Shown: in pieces, positions 44,627 to 53,590 of the stretch
How positions within the stretch are numbered: position 1 is the first letter of the stretch
How the letters are laid out: the number at the start of each line of letters is the position of its first letter
Origin: Erythrobacter neustonensis
Lineage (GTDB): Bacteria > Pseudomonadota > Alphaproteobacteria > Sphingomonadales > Sphingomonadaceae
NCBI RefSeq assembly: GCF_001663175.1
Contig: NZ_CP016033.1
Span: forward strand, 2,418,001 to 2,482,000
Direction of reading: 5' to 3'
DNA: 64,000 nt
The notes under the pieces: model-generated
Told to the model about the DNA's origin: nothing
The model's input: only the letters and a program-made list of their open reading frames with translations
The model's database searches: none
Made by a program: the position numbers and the translations under genes

Positions 44627-45967
44627 ATGGCGAAGTTCATTTTCAAGATGCCCGATGTGGGCGAAGGCGTGGCCGAGGCGGAAGTCGTCGAATGGCACGT
44701 GAAGGTCGGCGACCGGGTCGAGGAAGACCAGCACATCGTCGATGTGATGACCGACAAGGCGACGATCGACATCGAAAGCCCGGTATCGGGGATCGTCACC
44801 ACGCTCGCAGGTGAGGCGGGCGATGTGGTCGCGATCGGCGCGATGCTGCTGGTGATCGAAACCGAAGGCGAAGCCACCGCAGAGGAAGCCGAGGCCGAAG
44901 CCGCAGCCGAGCAGATCGAGGACGAAATGTCCGATGCGGACGATGCGGACGGCGCCGACCGCGTTGCCGAACGAATCGAGGTCGAGAACCCCGATGCCTC
45001 CGACGCTGACGACGCGATTGCCGCCGCGTTAGCGCCTGCACCTGCGCCCGCCACGACCTCGACGCCGGCCGCGACCGCAGCAGCGCCCGCGGCCCATGCC
45101 AAGGTACTGGCCAGCCCTGCGGTGCGCCAGCGTGCGCGCGATCTTGGCATCGATCTGGCTGAGGTGAAGCCGGCCGCCGATGGCCGCGTGCGTCACGCCG
45201 ATCTCGATGCCTTCCTTGCTTACAATGCAGGAAGCGGTTTCGGCAGCGGCAAGGCGCGCGCCGACGAGGCGATCAAGGTGATCGGTCTGCGCAAGCGGAT
45301 CGCGCAGAACATGGCCGCGGCCAAGCGGCACATCCCGCACTTCACCTATGTCGAGGAGTGCGACGTCACCGATCTGGAAACCCTGCGCGCGCAATTGAAC
45401 GCCGCGCGGGGCGAAAAGCCCAAGCTCACCATGCTGCCGCTGCTGATCAGCGCGATCTGCAAGACGATCCCCGATTTCCCGATGATCAACGCGCGCTTCG
45501 ACGACGAAGCGAACGTCGTGACCCGTTACGGCGCGGTGCATCTGGGAATCGCGGCGCAGACCGATGCCGGGCTGATGGTGCCGGTGATTCGCGACGCGCA
45601 AAGTCGCAACCTGTGGCAGCTCGCACGCGAGATCGCCCGCCTGGCCGAAGCGGCGCGCAGCGGCAAGGCGACTTCGGAAGAGCTCTCGGGCTCGACACTG
45701 ACGGTCACTTCGCTCGGGCCCCTTGGCGGGGTCGCGACCACGCCCGTCATCAATCGCCCCGAAGTCGCGATCATCGGCCCCAACCGCATCATCGAGCGGC
45801 CGATGTTCGTGTCCGACGGCATGGGCGGCGAACGGATTGCCAAGCGCAAGCTGATGAACATCTCGATTTCCTGCGATCACCGCGTGGTCGACGGCCACGA
45901 TGCGGCAAGCTTCGTGCAGGCGATCAAGCGCCTGATCGAAACCCCTGCGCTGCTGCTTGTGGATTAG
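44627..45967 (+). CDS. bkdB: Branched-chain 2-oxoacid dehydrogenase E2 (dihydrolipoyl acyltransferase)
   Basis: 446 residues in three domains: an N-terminal lipoyl domain with the lipoylated Lys44 in VMTDKATIDIESPVSG, an acidic Ala/Glu/Asp linker, a peripheral subunit-binding domain (LASPAVRQRARDLGIDLAEV, about 160-195), an Ala/Gly-rich linker, and the acyltransferase core ending SISCDHRVVDGHDAASFV with the catalytic His and Asp. It transfers the acyl group from E1 to CoA. It closes the operon, 6 bases after E1 beta. Confidence 0.95.
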   Translation: MAKFIFKMPDVGEGVAEAEVVEWHVKVGDRVEEDQHIVDVMTDKATIDIESPVSGIVTTLAGEAGDVVAIGAMLLVIETEGEATAEEAEAEAAAEQIEDEMSDADDADGADRVAERIEVENPDASDADDAIAAALAPAPAPATTSTPAATAAAPAAHAKVLASPAVRQRARDLGIDLAEVKPAADGRVRHADLDAFLAYNAGSGFGSGKARADEAIKVIGLRKRIAQNMAAAKRHIPHFTYVEECDVTDLETLRAQLNAARGEKPKLTMLPLLISAICKTIPDFPMINARFDDEANVVTRYGAVHLGIAAQTDAGLMVPVIRDAQSRNLWQLAREIARLAEAARSGKATSEELSGSTLTVTSLGPLGGVATTPVINRPEVAIIGPNRIIERPMFVSDGMGGERIAKRKLMNISISCDHRVVDGHDAASFVQAIKRLIETPALLLVD

Positions 45968-46083
45968 GAAAAAAATAAACCGCCAAAGGGGCAAAAGAGG
46001 GCTTTACAGCTTTTGATGACCCCCCTATTGGCGGCGCTCCAGAGCGGAACGGCCCAGCCGGAACGCTCCGAAAAACAAGATGT

Positions 46084-46160
46084 GCGGGTGTAGCTCAGTT
46101 GGTTAGAGTGCCGGCCTGTCACGCCGGAGGTCGCGGGTTCGAGCCCCGTCACTCGCGCCA
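46084..46160 (+). tRNA. tRNA-Asp (anticodon GTC)
   Basis: A 77-base cloverleaf: acceptor GCGGGTG/CACTCGC, anticodon stem CCGGC/GCCGG with loop CTGTCAC giving anticodon GTC, T arm GGGTTCGAGCCC, and encoded CCA. Confidence 0.97.
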
Positions 46161-46196
46161 CTTGTTTTTCATGGAAACGCCCAGAAGGGCACGGAT

Positions 46197-46222
46197 AAGG
46201 CGGGCTTCGGCCCGCCTTTTCT
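46197..46222 (+). terminator. Intrinsic terminator after tRNA-Asp
   Basis: A perfect 7-base stem GGCGGGC-TTCG-GCCCGCC (46199-46216) with a stable UUCG tetraloop is followed by TTTTCTTTT. It ends the tRNA-Asp transcript before the oppositely oriented DUF2842 unit. Confidence 0.85.
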
Positions 46223-46266
46223 TTTGTCCGGATCGCGCCCGGCGGGGCCGGGTCGCGACGCGCGGC

Positions 46267-46491
46267 TTACTCGGGCGGGTGCCAGCTGCCGGTTTCCATC
46301 CAGATCAGAAACCGCCGCAAGGGCAGCAGCCAGATCAGGCCCAGCACCACATAGACGACCGTCTGCGCCGCGCCGCCCCAGTTGCCGATGATATCGGGGG
46401 CATAGCGCGCCACGATCACCCCGTAGACGATCAGCAGAACGAACAGGCTGACGATGCCGAACGGGATTCGCCAAGTAGGGGTCTCGCGCAT
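46267..46491 (-). CDS. DUF2842 small membrane protein
   Basis: 74 residues with two membrane helices (about 9-28 and 42-62) and the conserved ending WLLPLRRFLIWMETG typical of DUF2842, a family found in alphaproteobacteria with no known function. Its ATG directly follows the stop of the cyclo-ligase gene, so the two form one unit. Confidence 0.8.
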   Translation of the reverse strand: MRETPTWRIPFGIVSLFVLLIVYGVIVARYAPDIIGNWGGAAQTVVYVVLGLIWLLPLRRFLIWMETGSWHPPE

Positions 46492-47070
46492 TTACAACTT
46501 TCCGTAGATTCGGGTGGTGGTGACGACAGCGTCGAGCGCCTTGTCATGCGGTTCCGTCGGCAAGGTGTCGCAGGCTTGCGCGTCCCATGCCAGGCCAACG
46601 GCAAGGCGCAGGGGATGTTCCGCGACCCAGCGGTCGTAATGCCCGCCGCCCTGTCCCAGCCGGTCAAGATCGGCGGTAAAGCCCACCAGCGGCACGAACA
46701 ACACGTCGGGGATCAGCCTTTCGGCATCGGCCCCGGGTTGCAGCATGCCGTATGGGCCGACTTCGAGATCGCTTTCCGCGTAGGGATCGGTGTGCTGCGC
46801 AAACGTCATCGGCGCGCCCATTGCGGCAAAACGGGGCAGCGCGAGCCGGTGCCCGGCATCGTGAAAGAACCGCGCGTAACCGCCAGCCGGCGCTTCGAAG
46901 GGTCCTGCGTGATAAAGCCCGATCACCGCCTCGTCGCCGATCCGGGCGAGCAAGGGGGCAGGGGGGCGGTGAAACAGCAGGCCGCGAATGTTCTGCGGCA
47001 AAGCCTGGACATGCGCCTTGCGCACGGCGCGCAGGGTGCGACGCAGGTCCGATTTTGTGGGAATGGTCAT
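46492..47070 (-). CDS. fau: 5-formyltetrahydrofolate cyclo-ligase
   Basis: 192 residues. The enzyme converts 5-formyl-THF to 5,10-methenyl-THF with ATP. The N-terminal KSDLRRTLRAVRKAHV, the middle YAESDLEVGPYGMLQPG and the C-terminal signature GFTADLDRLGQGGGHYDRW match the YgfA/MTHFS family. ATG 47070 begins the conserved part; the longer upstream frame is not supported. It lies directly downstream of the 6S RNA gene, as in many proteobacteria where 6S RNA and ygfA are cotranscribed, and directly upstream of the DUF2842 gene. Confidence 0.92.
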   Translation of the reverse strand: MTIPTKSDLRRTLRAVRKAHVQALPQNIRGLLFHRPPAPLLARIGDEAVIGLYHAGPFEAPAGGYARFFHDAGHRLALPRFAAMGAPMTFAQHTDPYAESDLEVGPYGMLQPGADAERLIPDVLFVPLVGFTADLDRLGQGGGHYDRWVAEHPLRLAVGLAWDAQACDTLPTEPHDKALDAVVTTTRIYGKL

Positions 47071-47124
47071 TTCACGGTTAAAGGTAGGCCACGGCCCGCA
47101 GGCCCGCAAGGGCGACCGCCCGAA

Positions 47125-47297
47125 CGCAGTGCAAGCAGTCGTCCGCAGCTTCACTGCGCATCCCGGCGCAGGTTACGGCCAAGGCGCGTCAATCAAGAAC
47201 AAGATCGGCCGCAAAGGCCGCAAGGCCGAACGGCCGCCCGCAGCGTGCGCAGCTATGCTGCGCGTCCAGCGAGGACCGCAGCCCGGATGGGCTGCGG
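47125..47297. repeat. Cluster of perfect inverted repeats sharing GCAGC words
   Basis: The stretch between 6S RNA and the cyclo-ligase gene holds several exact hairpins: CGCAGTG (47125-47131)/CACTGCG (47152-47158); a GGCCGCAA-rich palindromic tract (47205-47236); GCGCAGC-TAT-GCTGCGC (47247-47263); and CCGCAGCCC-GGAT-GGGCTGCGG (47276-47297). No gene is present here. They may be RNA processing or attenuation elements on the 6S-fau transcript, or REP-like genomic repeats. Confidence 0.6.
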
Positions 47298-47324
47298 AAA
47301 ACAAAAAAGTGACGGAACCACCAT

Positions 47325-47475
47325 GGGTCGTTTGCGCTAGAAATCCTCTGACGCGTGGTACGTCAGGTGGGCGCCGTATGCCCAAGAGTTCCGGACGAAC
47401 CGGCACGCAAGGGCAGGGACAACTCCCATTTGGATTACTTATAGCCTCAGGGATATTCAATCGGCTCGTGCCGGG
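47325..47475 (-). ncRNA. ssrS: 6S RNA (SsrS), approximate ends
   Basis: Located on the minus strand between zapA and the cyclo-ligase gene, the conserved site of 6S RNA in proteobacteria. The sequence folds as expected: outer stem GAA(T)ATCC at 47458-47451 with GGATTTC at 47346-47340, a 5' bubble side CCCTGAGGCTATAAGTAATC resembling the E. coli CCCTGAGCC strand, an apical CCGG-TTCGT-CCGG hairpin, and a 3' bubble hairpin CTGACG/CGTCAG (47366-47348). 6S RNA binds the sigma-70 holoenzyme by mimicking an open promoter. The ends are estimates. Confidence 0.68.
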
Positions 47476-47495
47476 CAGTCCCGCCGCCTTGCTAT

Positions 47496-47981
47496 CTAGG
47501 CGCTTGCGGCGATCGCTTCAAGCGCTGCGGCATGGGCCTCGGCCTCGGCGGCGATCGCTTCGAGCCGCGCGGCCAGCGCCTCGCCGTCGATTTCCTGATC
47601 GTCCGCGCCGCCGAACAGGTCGCTCGGGGCAGCAGTCTCTGCCGCTGCGGCAGCCGCATCGCGGGCGGCGGCCAGATCGGCTTCGAGCGCGGCGATCGCG
47701 TTCTGCAAGGCGGTGATGGCTTCGGGATCGACCGCTTCGGCGACCGGAGCGGGCGGGGCCGCGTCGATTTCGGCGAGCCGCTTGCGCGCCTGATCGAGCT
47801 CGTCGGCCATGAACAGGGCGGCAAACACCAGATTCTGCGCTTCGAGCGGCGCGCGCGCGGTGCCGAGCTTGGCGTATTTTTCCGCAATCATCGCGCCCAG
47901 CGCGCGGACGTGGGCTTCCTCGCCATCACCGCAGGCGATGGTGTAGGACTTGGGGCCGATGCTCAGCGTGACCGTGCTCAT
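47496..47981 (-). CDS. zapA: Cell division protein ZapA
   Basis: 161 residues. The N-terminal ZapA head starts VTLSIGPKSYTIACGDGEEAHVRALGAMIAEK; after LVFAALFMADELDQARKRLAE comes a long Ala/Glu-rich helical tail to the C-terminus (about 75-160), which is longer than E. coli ZapA. ZapA cross-links FtsZ filaments at the division site. The start overlaps the preceding small gene as ATGA, and 6S RNA follows immediately downstream. Confidence 0.92.
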   Translation of the reverse strand: MSTVTLSIGPKSYTIACGDGEEAHVRALGAMIAEKYAKLGTARAPLEAQNLVFAALFMADELDQARKRLAEIDAAPPAPVAEAVDPEAITALQNAIAALEADLAAARDAAAAAAETAAPSDLFGGADDQEIDGEALAARLEAIAAEAEAHAAALEAIAASA

Positions 47982-48193
47982 GATGCGGCCTGTTCGTCGA
48001 GCTGTTCGAGCAGATCGTCAAGTTCGCGAAGCGATTCAGACACCTGCTCGCGCAACTTCTCGTGCACATTGACCAGCCCGACCACACGCGCGCCGCCCGC
48101 GCCGCCGCGCGGCACGGCAGCGGTGGCCGCTTCGATACGGGCAAGGGCAGCCTCGGTGCGGGCAAGGGCTGCGGCAATTCTGTCAACGCTCAT
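47978..48193 (-). CDS. Small coiled-coil protein, candidate ZauP-like ZapA partner
   Basis: 71 residues, mostly helix with heptad-like patterns (IAAALARTEAALARIEAA and VHEKLREQVSESLRELDDLL) joined by a Pro/Gly linker. It lies directly upstream of zapA and overlaps it by ATGA. In Caulobacter, a small coiled-coil protein, ZauP, is encoded with zapA and works with it at the Z-ring. Gene order and structure suggest the same role here; sequence alone cannot confirm it. Confidence 0.72.
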   Translation of the reverse strand: MSVDRIAAALARTEAALARIEAATAAVPRGGAGGARVVGLVNVHEKLREQVSESLRELDDLLEQLDEQAAS

Positions 48194-48391
48194 GGCGGCG
48201 ACAGATACCAATACACGGCTGCGCGCGCAAAGCCTTGCGCACGGCTGTTGATAAAGAAACGCGCCGAAGTGCTCCGGGAATCCTGTGCACGCATGGTTGA
48301 CCTGCTCCGTCCCCTCGGCAATGGCACGCGCGACCGGAACAGGGGTCGAATCGCGCAACTGTGCGCGTGTTTCCCCAGCCAGGAGAATAGC

Positions 48392-50395
48392 GTGCCGATG
48401 ACCCTCGATGCCGCCCGTCTTCAGCCGATGGCCAACGCCATCCGCGCCCTCTCGATGGATGCGGTCGAAGCCGCCAATTCGGGCCATCCGGGGATGCCGA
48501 TGGGCATGGCCGATGTCGCCGCGGTGTTGTTCGGCGGCCACCTGAAGTTCGATCCGACCGCGCCCGACTGGGCCGATCGCGACCGTTTCGTGCTGTCGGC
48601 GGGCCACGGCTCGATGCTGATCTACAGCCTGCTCTATCTCACCGGCTATGCCGCGCCCACGATCGACGACATCCGCAATTTCCGCAAGCTCGGAAGCCCG
48701 TGTGCCGGCCACCCCGAGAACTTCCTGATCGACGGTGTGGAATGCACCACCGGCCCGCTGGGGCAGGGCCTCGCGATGGCGGTCGGCATGGCGATGGCCG
48801 AGCGGCATCTCAATGCGGTCTACGGCGATGATCTGGTCGATCACCACACCTGGGTAATCGCGGGCGATGGGTGCCTGATGGAAGGCATCAACCACGAAGC
48901 GATCGGGCTGGCAGGGCATCTGAAGCTAGGCCGTCTGAACGTGCTGTGGGACGACAACCGCATCACCATCGACGGCGCGACCGATCTGTCCTCGTCCGAG
49001 GATATCAAGGCGCGGTACATCGCGACGGGCTGGCACGTCACCGAGTGCGACGGCCACGATTTTGCCGATATCGACCGCGCATTGGCCGAAGCCAAGGCCG
49101 ATCCGCGCCCCTCGCTCGTCGCCTGCCGGACCATGATCGGCAAGGGCGCGCCCAACAAGCAGGGCACCAGCGGCGTCCACGGCGCAGCGCTAGGGGCTGC
49201 GGAAGTTGCCGCCGCGCGCGAGGCGCTGGGCTGGTCGCACGAACCCTTCGTGGTGCCGTCCGAAATCCTTGCCGACTGGCAGCAGACCGGCGAGGCAGGC
49301 CGGGCTGCGCACGGTGCCTGGGCAGAGCGGCTCGAAGCATCGACGCACAAGGACGCCTTCCTTGCACAGCTCGCGCCGATCGCCGAACGCGTGGCGCCTG
49401 CGATCGAGGAGTATGTCCGCGGTCTGATCGCCAATCCGCAAAAGGTCGCCACTCGCAAGGCGTCCGAAATGGCGCTTGGCCCGCTTACCGCCGCGCTGCC
49501 GCAGCTGGTCGGCGGTTCGGCCGACCTCACCGGATCGAACAACACCAAGACGCCCTCGACCCTGCCGATGAGCGCCGATGATTATGCGGGTCGCTATGTC
49601 TATTACGGCATCCGCGAGTTCGGGATGGCCGCGGCGATGAACGGGATGTCGCTGCACGGCGGGATCGTGCCTTACGGCGGCACCTTCCTGATCTTCTCCG
49701 ACTATTGCCGCAACGCGATCCGCCTCTCGGCGTTGCAGCAGACCGGCGTGGTCTATGTGCTGACGCATGACAGCATCGGGCTGGGCGAAGACGGGCCGAC
49801 GCACCAGCCGGTCGAACAGGTGATGAGCCTGCGTCTGATCCCCAACCTCAACGTCTATCGCCCTGCCGATGTGGTCGAGACCGCGGAATGCTGGGCACTC
49901 GCGCTCTCGACGCCCGAGACGCCTTCAGTGCTCGCGCTGACCCGCCAGAATCTGCCGCAGCTGCGCGGTGAGGGTGAGGGTAACTGGACGCAGGAAACCA
50001 ACCGCAGCGCCAAGGGGGCCTACCGCCTCCATGCCGCCGATGGCCCGCGCAAGGTGGTGCTGGTCGCCACGGGATCGGAAGTCGAACTCGCGGTCGATTG
50101 CGCCGCGGCGCTCGAGGAGAAGGGCATCGGCGCCGATGTCGTCTCGATGCCCTGCATGGAACTGTTCGACGCCCAAGACGAAGCCTACCGCGCCGATCTG
50201 CTCCCTGCCGACGCGTTGATCGTCTCGATCGAGGCGGGCTCGACCCTCGGGTGGCAGCGTTACACCGGGCGCAGTGGCATCAATATCGGGCTCGACACCT
50301 TCGGCGCTTCGGCCCCGGCGGAAGATCTGTTTGCCCATTTCGGCTTCACCGCGGCGGCAATTGTCCCGCAAATCCTTCAGAAATTGAACGCTTAA
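48392..50395 (+). CDS. tkt: Transketolase
   Basis: 667 residues. TPP-dependent enzyme of the pentose phosphate pathway, transferring two-carbon units between sugar phosphates. Landmarks are SGHPGMPMGMADVAAVLF near the start, the TPP motif GDGCLMEGINHEAIGLAGHLKLGRL with DDNRITIDG, and the pyrimidine-domain STLPMSADDYAGRY... HDSIGLGEDGPTHQPVEQ. GTG 48392 is chosen because AGGAG lies 6 bases upstream; ATG 48398 is the alternative with 12-base spacing. It opens the tkt-gap-pgk unit; gap follows after 15 bases. It is divergent from the zapA unit. Confidence 0.96.
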   Translation: MPMTLDAARLQPMANAIRALSMDAVEAANSGHPGMPMGMADVAAVLFGGHLKFDPTAPDWADRDRFVLSAGHGSMLIYSLLYLTGYAAPTIDDIRNFRKLGSPCAGHPENFLIDGVECTTGPLGQGLAMAVGMAMAERHLNAVYGDDLVDHHTWVIAGDGCLMEGINHEAIGLAGHLKLGRLNVLWDDNRITIDGATDLSSSEDIKARYIATGWHVTECDGHDFADIDRALAEAKADPRPSLVACRTMIGKGAPNKQGTSGVHGAALGAAEVAAAREALGWSHEPFVVPSEILADWQQTGEAGRAAHGAWAERLEASTHKDAFLAQLAPIAERVAPAIEEYVRGLIANPQKVATRKASEMALGPLTAALPQLVGGSADLTGSNNTKTPSTLPMSADDYAGRYVYYGIREFGMAAAMNGMSLHGGIVPYGGTFLIFSDYCRNAIRLSALQQTGVVYVLTHDSIGLGEDGPTHQPVEQVMSLRLIPNLNVYRPADVVETAECWALALSTPETPSVLALTRQNLPQLRGEGEGNWTQETNRSAKGAYRLHAADGPRKVVLVATGSEVELAVDCAAALEEKGIGADVVSMPCMELFDAQDEAYRADLLPADALIVSIEAGSTLGWQRYTGRSGINIGLDTFGASAPAEDLFAHFGFTAAAIVPQILQKLNA

Positions 50396-50410
50396 GCAGG
50401 AGAACCTCGC

Positions 50411-51418
50411 ATGGCTACCAAAGTTGCGATCAATGGCTTCGGCCGTATCGGCCGTCTTGTCGCACGCGCCATTCTCGAACGCACCGACCACGATCTCGAT
50501 CTGGTCGCGATCAACGATCTGGCAGATGCCAAGGCCAATGCACTGCTCTTCAAGCATGACACCGTCCACGGCCGCTTCGACGGCGATGTGACCGCCGACG
50601 GCGATGCGATCATCGTCAATGGCAAGCGCATCGCGGTGACCAAGGAGCGCGATCCGGCCAACCTGCCGCACGGCGAAATGGGCATCGATATCGTGCTCGA
50701 ATGCACTGGCTTCTTCCAGAGCGACGAAGCCAGCCGCCCGCATATCGCCGCAGGGGCCAAGCGCGTGATCATTTCCGCGCCCGCGACCGGTGTGTCGAAG
50801 ACCATCGTGTTCGGCGTGAACCATGAAACGCTCACCGCCGATGACGTGATCATCTCCAATGCGTCGTGCACCACCAACTGCCTTGCGCCGGTGGCCAAGG
50901 TGCTGAACGACGCGATCGGGATCGAGCGCGGATTCATGACCACGATCCACTCCTACACCAACGACCAGCGCATGCTCGACCAGATCCACTCGGATCTGCG
51001 CCGTGCGCGTGCGGGCGCGCAGAACATGATCCCGACCACCACCGGCGCGGCGCGCGCGGTCGGGCTGGTGTTGCCGGAGCTGAAGGGCAAGCTTGATGGC
51101 TCGTCCGTCCGTGTGCCGACGCCGAATGTCTCGATGGTCGATCTGGTCTTCGTGCCCAGCCGCGACACCACCGCCGAAGAAATCAACGCCGCCCTGAAGG
51201 CGGCTGCCGATGGCGCGATGAAGGGCGTGCTCGATTACACCGACCAGCCGCTGGTTTCGAGCGATTTCAATCACTACCCGGCGTCTTCTACCGTCGATTC
51301 GCTGGAAACCAGCGTGATGGAAGGCAAGCTTGCGCGCGTGGTCAGCTGGTATGACAACGAGTGGGGCTTCTCCAATCGCATGATCGACACCGCCGGCGTG
51401 GTGGCAAAGTTCCTGTGA
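50411..51418 (+). CDS. gap: Glyceraldehyde-3-phosphate dehydrogenase, type I
   Basis: 335 residues. NAD-binding N-terminus [17 protein letters not shown], and the catalytic Cys in [17 protein letters not shown] with His in the following [11 protein letters not shown] segment. [21 protein letters not shown] binds phosphate. It oxidises glyceraldehyde-3-phosphate to 1,3-bisphosphoglycerate. It sits between tkt and pgk; AGGAG precedes ATG 50411. Confidence 0.97.
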   Translation: MATKVAINGFGRIGRLVARAILERTDHDLDLVAINDLADAKANALLFKHDTVHGRFDGDVTADGDAIIVNGKRIAVTKERDPANLPHGEMGIDIVLECTGFFQSDEASRPHIAAGAKRVIISAPATGVSKTIVFGVNHETLTADDVIISNASCTTNCLAPVAKVLNDAIGIERGFMTTIHSYTNDQRMLDQIHSDLRRARAGAQNMIPTTTGAARAVGLVLPELKGKLDGSSVRVPTPNVSMVDLVFVPSRDTTAEEINAALKAAADGAMKGVLDYTDQPLVSSDFNHYPASSTVDSLETSVMEGKLARVVSWYDNEWGFSNRMIDTAGVVAKFL

Positions 51419-51503
51419 TCTGATCCCGGCCGTGCCGCGCGTCCCTCGGGGCATCGGCACGGCCATTGCCTGCAACGCTCCTACCGAACGGACCTGCCGC
51501 ACC

Positions 51504-52706
51504 ATGAGCTTCAAGACCCTCGATGATCTCCCTGCCGATCTGACCGGCGAAGTCGCACTGGTGCGGGTTGATCTGAACCTGCCGATGAAGGATGGTTCCG
51601 CGACCGATGTGACGCGGGTCGAAGCGGTGAAGCCTACCATCTTCGAACTCGCAAGCCGCGGCGCCAAGGTGCTGCTGCTCGCGCATTTCGGGCGGCCGGG
51701 CGGGCAGCGGTCCTCGATGCTGTCGACCAGCATGGTGATCGGCGATGTCGAGCGGGTGATCGGCAAGGAAATCATGTTCATCCCCGAGATCGCCGGGCCC
51801 GTGGTGGCGCAGGCGGTGTCCTCGATCCTGCGCGATGGCGATATCGGCCTGCTCGACAACACGCGCTTCTGGCCGGGCGAGGAAAAGAACGACCCCAATC
51901 TGGCGCAGGCAATCGCCGCGCACGGCACGCTCTATGTCAACGACGCCTTCAGCGCCGCGCACCGCGCGCATGCCACGACCGAAGGCCTCGCACATTTTCT
52001 CCCCGCCTATGCCGGCCGCTCGATGGAAGCCGAGCTGAAGGCATTGGATGCAGCGCTCGGCACGCCCGAACAGCCGGTCGCGGCGGTGGTCGGCGGGGCG
52101 AAGGTTTCGACCAAGCTTGCCGTGCTCGAACATCTGGTGGGCAAGGTGCAGCACCTCATCATCGGCGGCGGCATGGCCAACACCTTCCTCGCCGCACGCG
52201 GGGTCAATGTCGGCAAGAGCCTGTGCGAACACGATCTGGCCCCCACCGTCGCCCGCATCATGGACGAGGCCGACGCCAAGGGCTGCACCGTGCACCTTCC
52301 CTATGACGTGGTAGTGGCCAAGGAATTTGCGGCCAACCCGGCATCCTTGCGCACATGCAACGTTCACGAGGTTGCCGAGGACGAGATGATCCTCGACCTC
52401 GGTCCGCAGGCGGTCGAGGCCTTGGCCGATGTGCTCAAGACCTGCCGCACGCTGGTCTGGAACGGTCCGCTGGGCGCGTTCGAGACCGAGCCGTTCGATG
52501 CCGCTACCGTGGCGCTCGCGCGCACCGCTGCGGCGTTGACGCTCGAAGGATCGCTGATCAGCGTGGCGGGCGGCGGCGATACTGTCGCAGCGCTGGCCCA
52601 CGCGGGAGCGTCGCAAGATTTCACCTATATTTCAACCGCTGGCGGCGCATTCCTCGAATGGATGGAAGGCCGCGTGCTGCCCGGTGTCGCCGCGCTCGAA
52701 GTTTGA
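51504..52706 (+). CDS. pgk: Phosphoglycerate kinase
   Basis: 400 residues. The N-terminal [11 protein letters not shown], the substrate-site [11 protein letters not shown] and [14 protein letters not shown], the hinge [19 protein letters not shown] and the nucleotide-site [12 protein letters not shown] are present. It moves phosphate from 1,3-bisphosphoglycerate to ADP. It starts 85 bases after gap and ends 3 bases before the SnoaL-like gene, so the downstream genes are cotranscribed. Confidence 0.97.
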   Translation: MSFKTLDDLPADLTGEVALVRVDLNLPMKDGSATDVTRVEAVKPTIFELASRGAKVLLLAHFGRPGGQRSSMLSTSMVIGDVERVIGKEIMFIPEIAGPVVAQAVSSILRDGDIGLLDNTRFWPGEEKNDPNLAQAIAAHGTLYVNDAFSAAHRAHATTEGLAHFLPAYAGRSMEAELKALDAALGTPEQPVAAVVGGAKVSTKLAVLEHLVGKVQHLIIGGGMANTFLAARGVNVGKSLCEHDLAPTVARIMDEADAKGCTVHLPYDVVVAKEFAANPASLRTCNVHEVAEDEMILDLGPQAVEALADVLKTCRTLVWNGPLGAFETEPFDAATVALARTAAALTLEGSLISVAGGGDTVAALAHAGASQDFTYISTAGGAFLEWMEGRVLPGVAALEV

Positions 52707-52709
52707 GCT

Positions 52710-53135
52710 ATGGCCGATCCCGCAGCGGAAATCGAGGCGCTGACGCTTGGCATGATGCGTGCCTGGGTCGCGGGTGATGCCAAGGCGATGAAGAAGCTGC
52801 TGGCCCGCGATTTCATGATGCTGGTTGGCAGCACGCCCCCGCAACTGCTTGACCGGCCAAGTTTTCTGGCCGCAGCCGGGCAAGGGTTCGCCTGCACGCG
52901 GTTCACCATGCGCGAAGTCATCGTGCGCAGCCACGGCAAGACCGCGTGGCTGTCTGCAGGGGCGGAACTGGATCTTGCCTTGGGCGCAAAAATCTGGCGC
53001 GGCGGATTTCTGCTCACCGATCTGTGGCGCAAGGGCGCGATCGGCGGGTGGAAGCTCGCCGAACGCAGTCTTGCGCGGATGGACGGCGATGAAACCCTCG
53101 CCCCGGCGATCAGCCGCCTGCAATTGTGGAAGTGA
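52710..53135 (+). CDS. SnoaL/DUF4440-like NTF2-fold protein
   Basis: 141 residues of the NTF2-like fold: EIEALTLGMMRAWVAGDAKAMKKLLARDF at the N-terminus and WRGGFLLTDLWRKG in the last sheet. No specific catalytic residues are evident. It starts 4 bases after pgk and ends at the start of the hotdog gene (TGA 53133-53135), so it belongs to the central-carbon operon. Its function is not predictable. Confidence 0.75.
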   Translation: MADPAAEIEALTLGMMRAWVAGDAKAMKKLLARDFMMLVGSTPPQLLDRPSFLAAAGQGFACTRFTMREVIVRSHGKTAWLSAGAELDLALGAKIWRGGFLLTDLWRKGAIGGWKLAERSLARMDGDETLAPAISRLQLWK

Positions 53136-53137
53136 GC

Positions 53138-53590
53138 ATGAGCGAAGCAGTCGAAACCAGCTACGGCGCCCTGAAGGTCATGGAAGAGGGCGAATTTGCC
53201 GGTTGGCGGTTTTGGGAAGGCGATCCGTTCGAAACGCGCTCGGGCCCGTTCTTCTATCGCCGCGAGGATGACGGCAGCTATGTCAGCGCCTTTCGTGCGG
53301 AGGACCGTCATATGAACGGCGGCGGGTCGATGCACGGCGGCTGCATGATGACCTTTGCGGATTTCGCGCTGTTCGCGATCGCCACCGATGCACTGGCAGG
53401 CGATCATGCGGTCACGCTCAACCTGTCGGGCGATTTTCTCGGGCCGATTGCATCCAGCGCGCTGGTCGAAGCGCGCGGCGAAGTGACGCGCGGCGGGGGC
53501 AAGACGATCTTCGTGCGCGGCACGGTGACCGGCGACGGCAAGCCCGCGCTCAGTTTTTCCGGCATCATCCGCCGCCTCTCCAAGCGGTAA
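53138..53590 (+). CDS. PaaI-like hotdog-fold thioesterase
   Basis: 150 residues. The hotdog core with NGGGSMHGGCMMTFADFALFAIA and GDFLGPIASSALVEARG matches the PaaI/4HBT acyl-CoA thioesterase group, including the Asn/Gly/Asp-containing central helix. The substrate is unknown. ATG 53138 is chosen with GGAAG about 8 bases upstream; GTG 53132 and GTG 53126 are in frame. It ends the pgk operon, before the fda promoter region. Confidence 0.85.
   Translation: MSEAVETSYGALKVMEEGEFAGWRFWEGDPFETRSGPFFYRREDDGSYVSAFRAEDRHMNGGGSMHGGCMMTFADFALFAIATDALAGDHAVTLNLSGDFLGPIASSALVEARGEVTRGGGKTIFVRGTVTGDGKPALSFSGIIRRLSKR

Noticed and set aside
46099..47340. A 413-codon plus-strand open frame over tRNA-Asp, its terminator and the cyclo-ligase gene
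   Set aside because: It runs through a tRNA and a terminator and opposes a gene with clear 5-formyl-THF cyclo-ligase motifs.
47173..47460. A 95-codon minus-strand frame between zapA and the cyclo-ligase
   Set aside because: It overlaps the structured 6S RNA region and the hairpin cluster and has no recognisable product or ribosome site.
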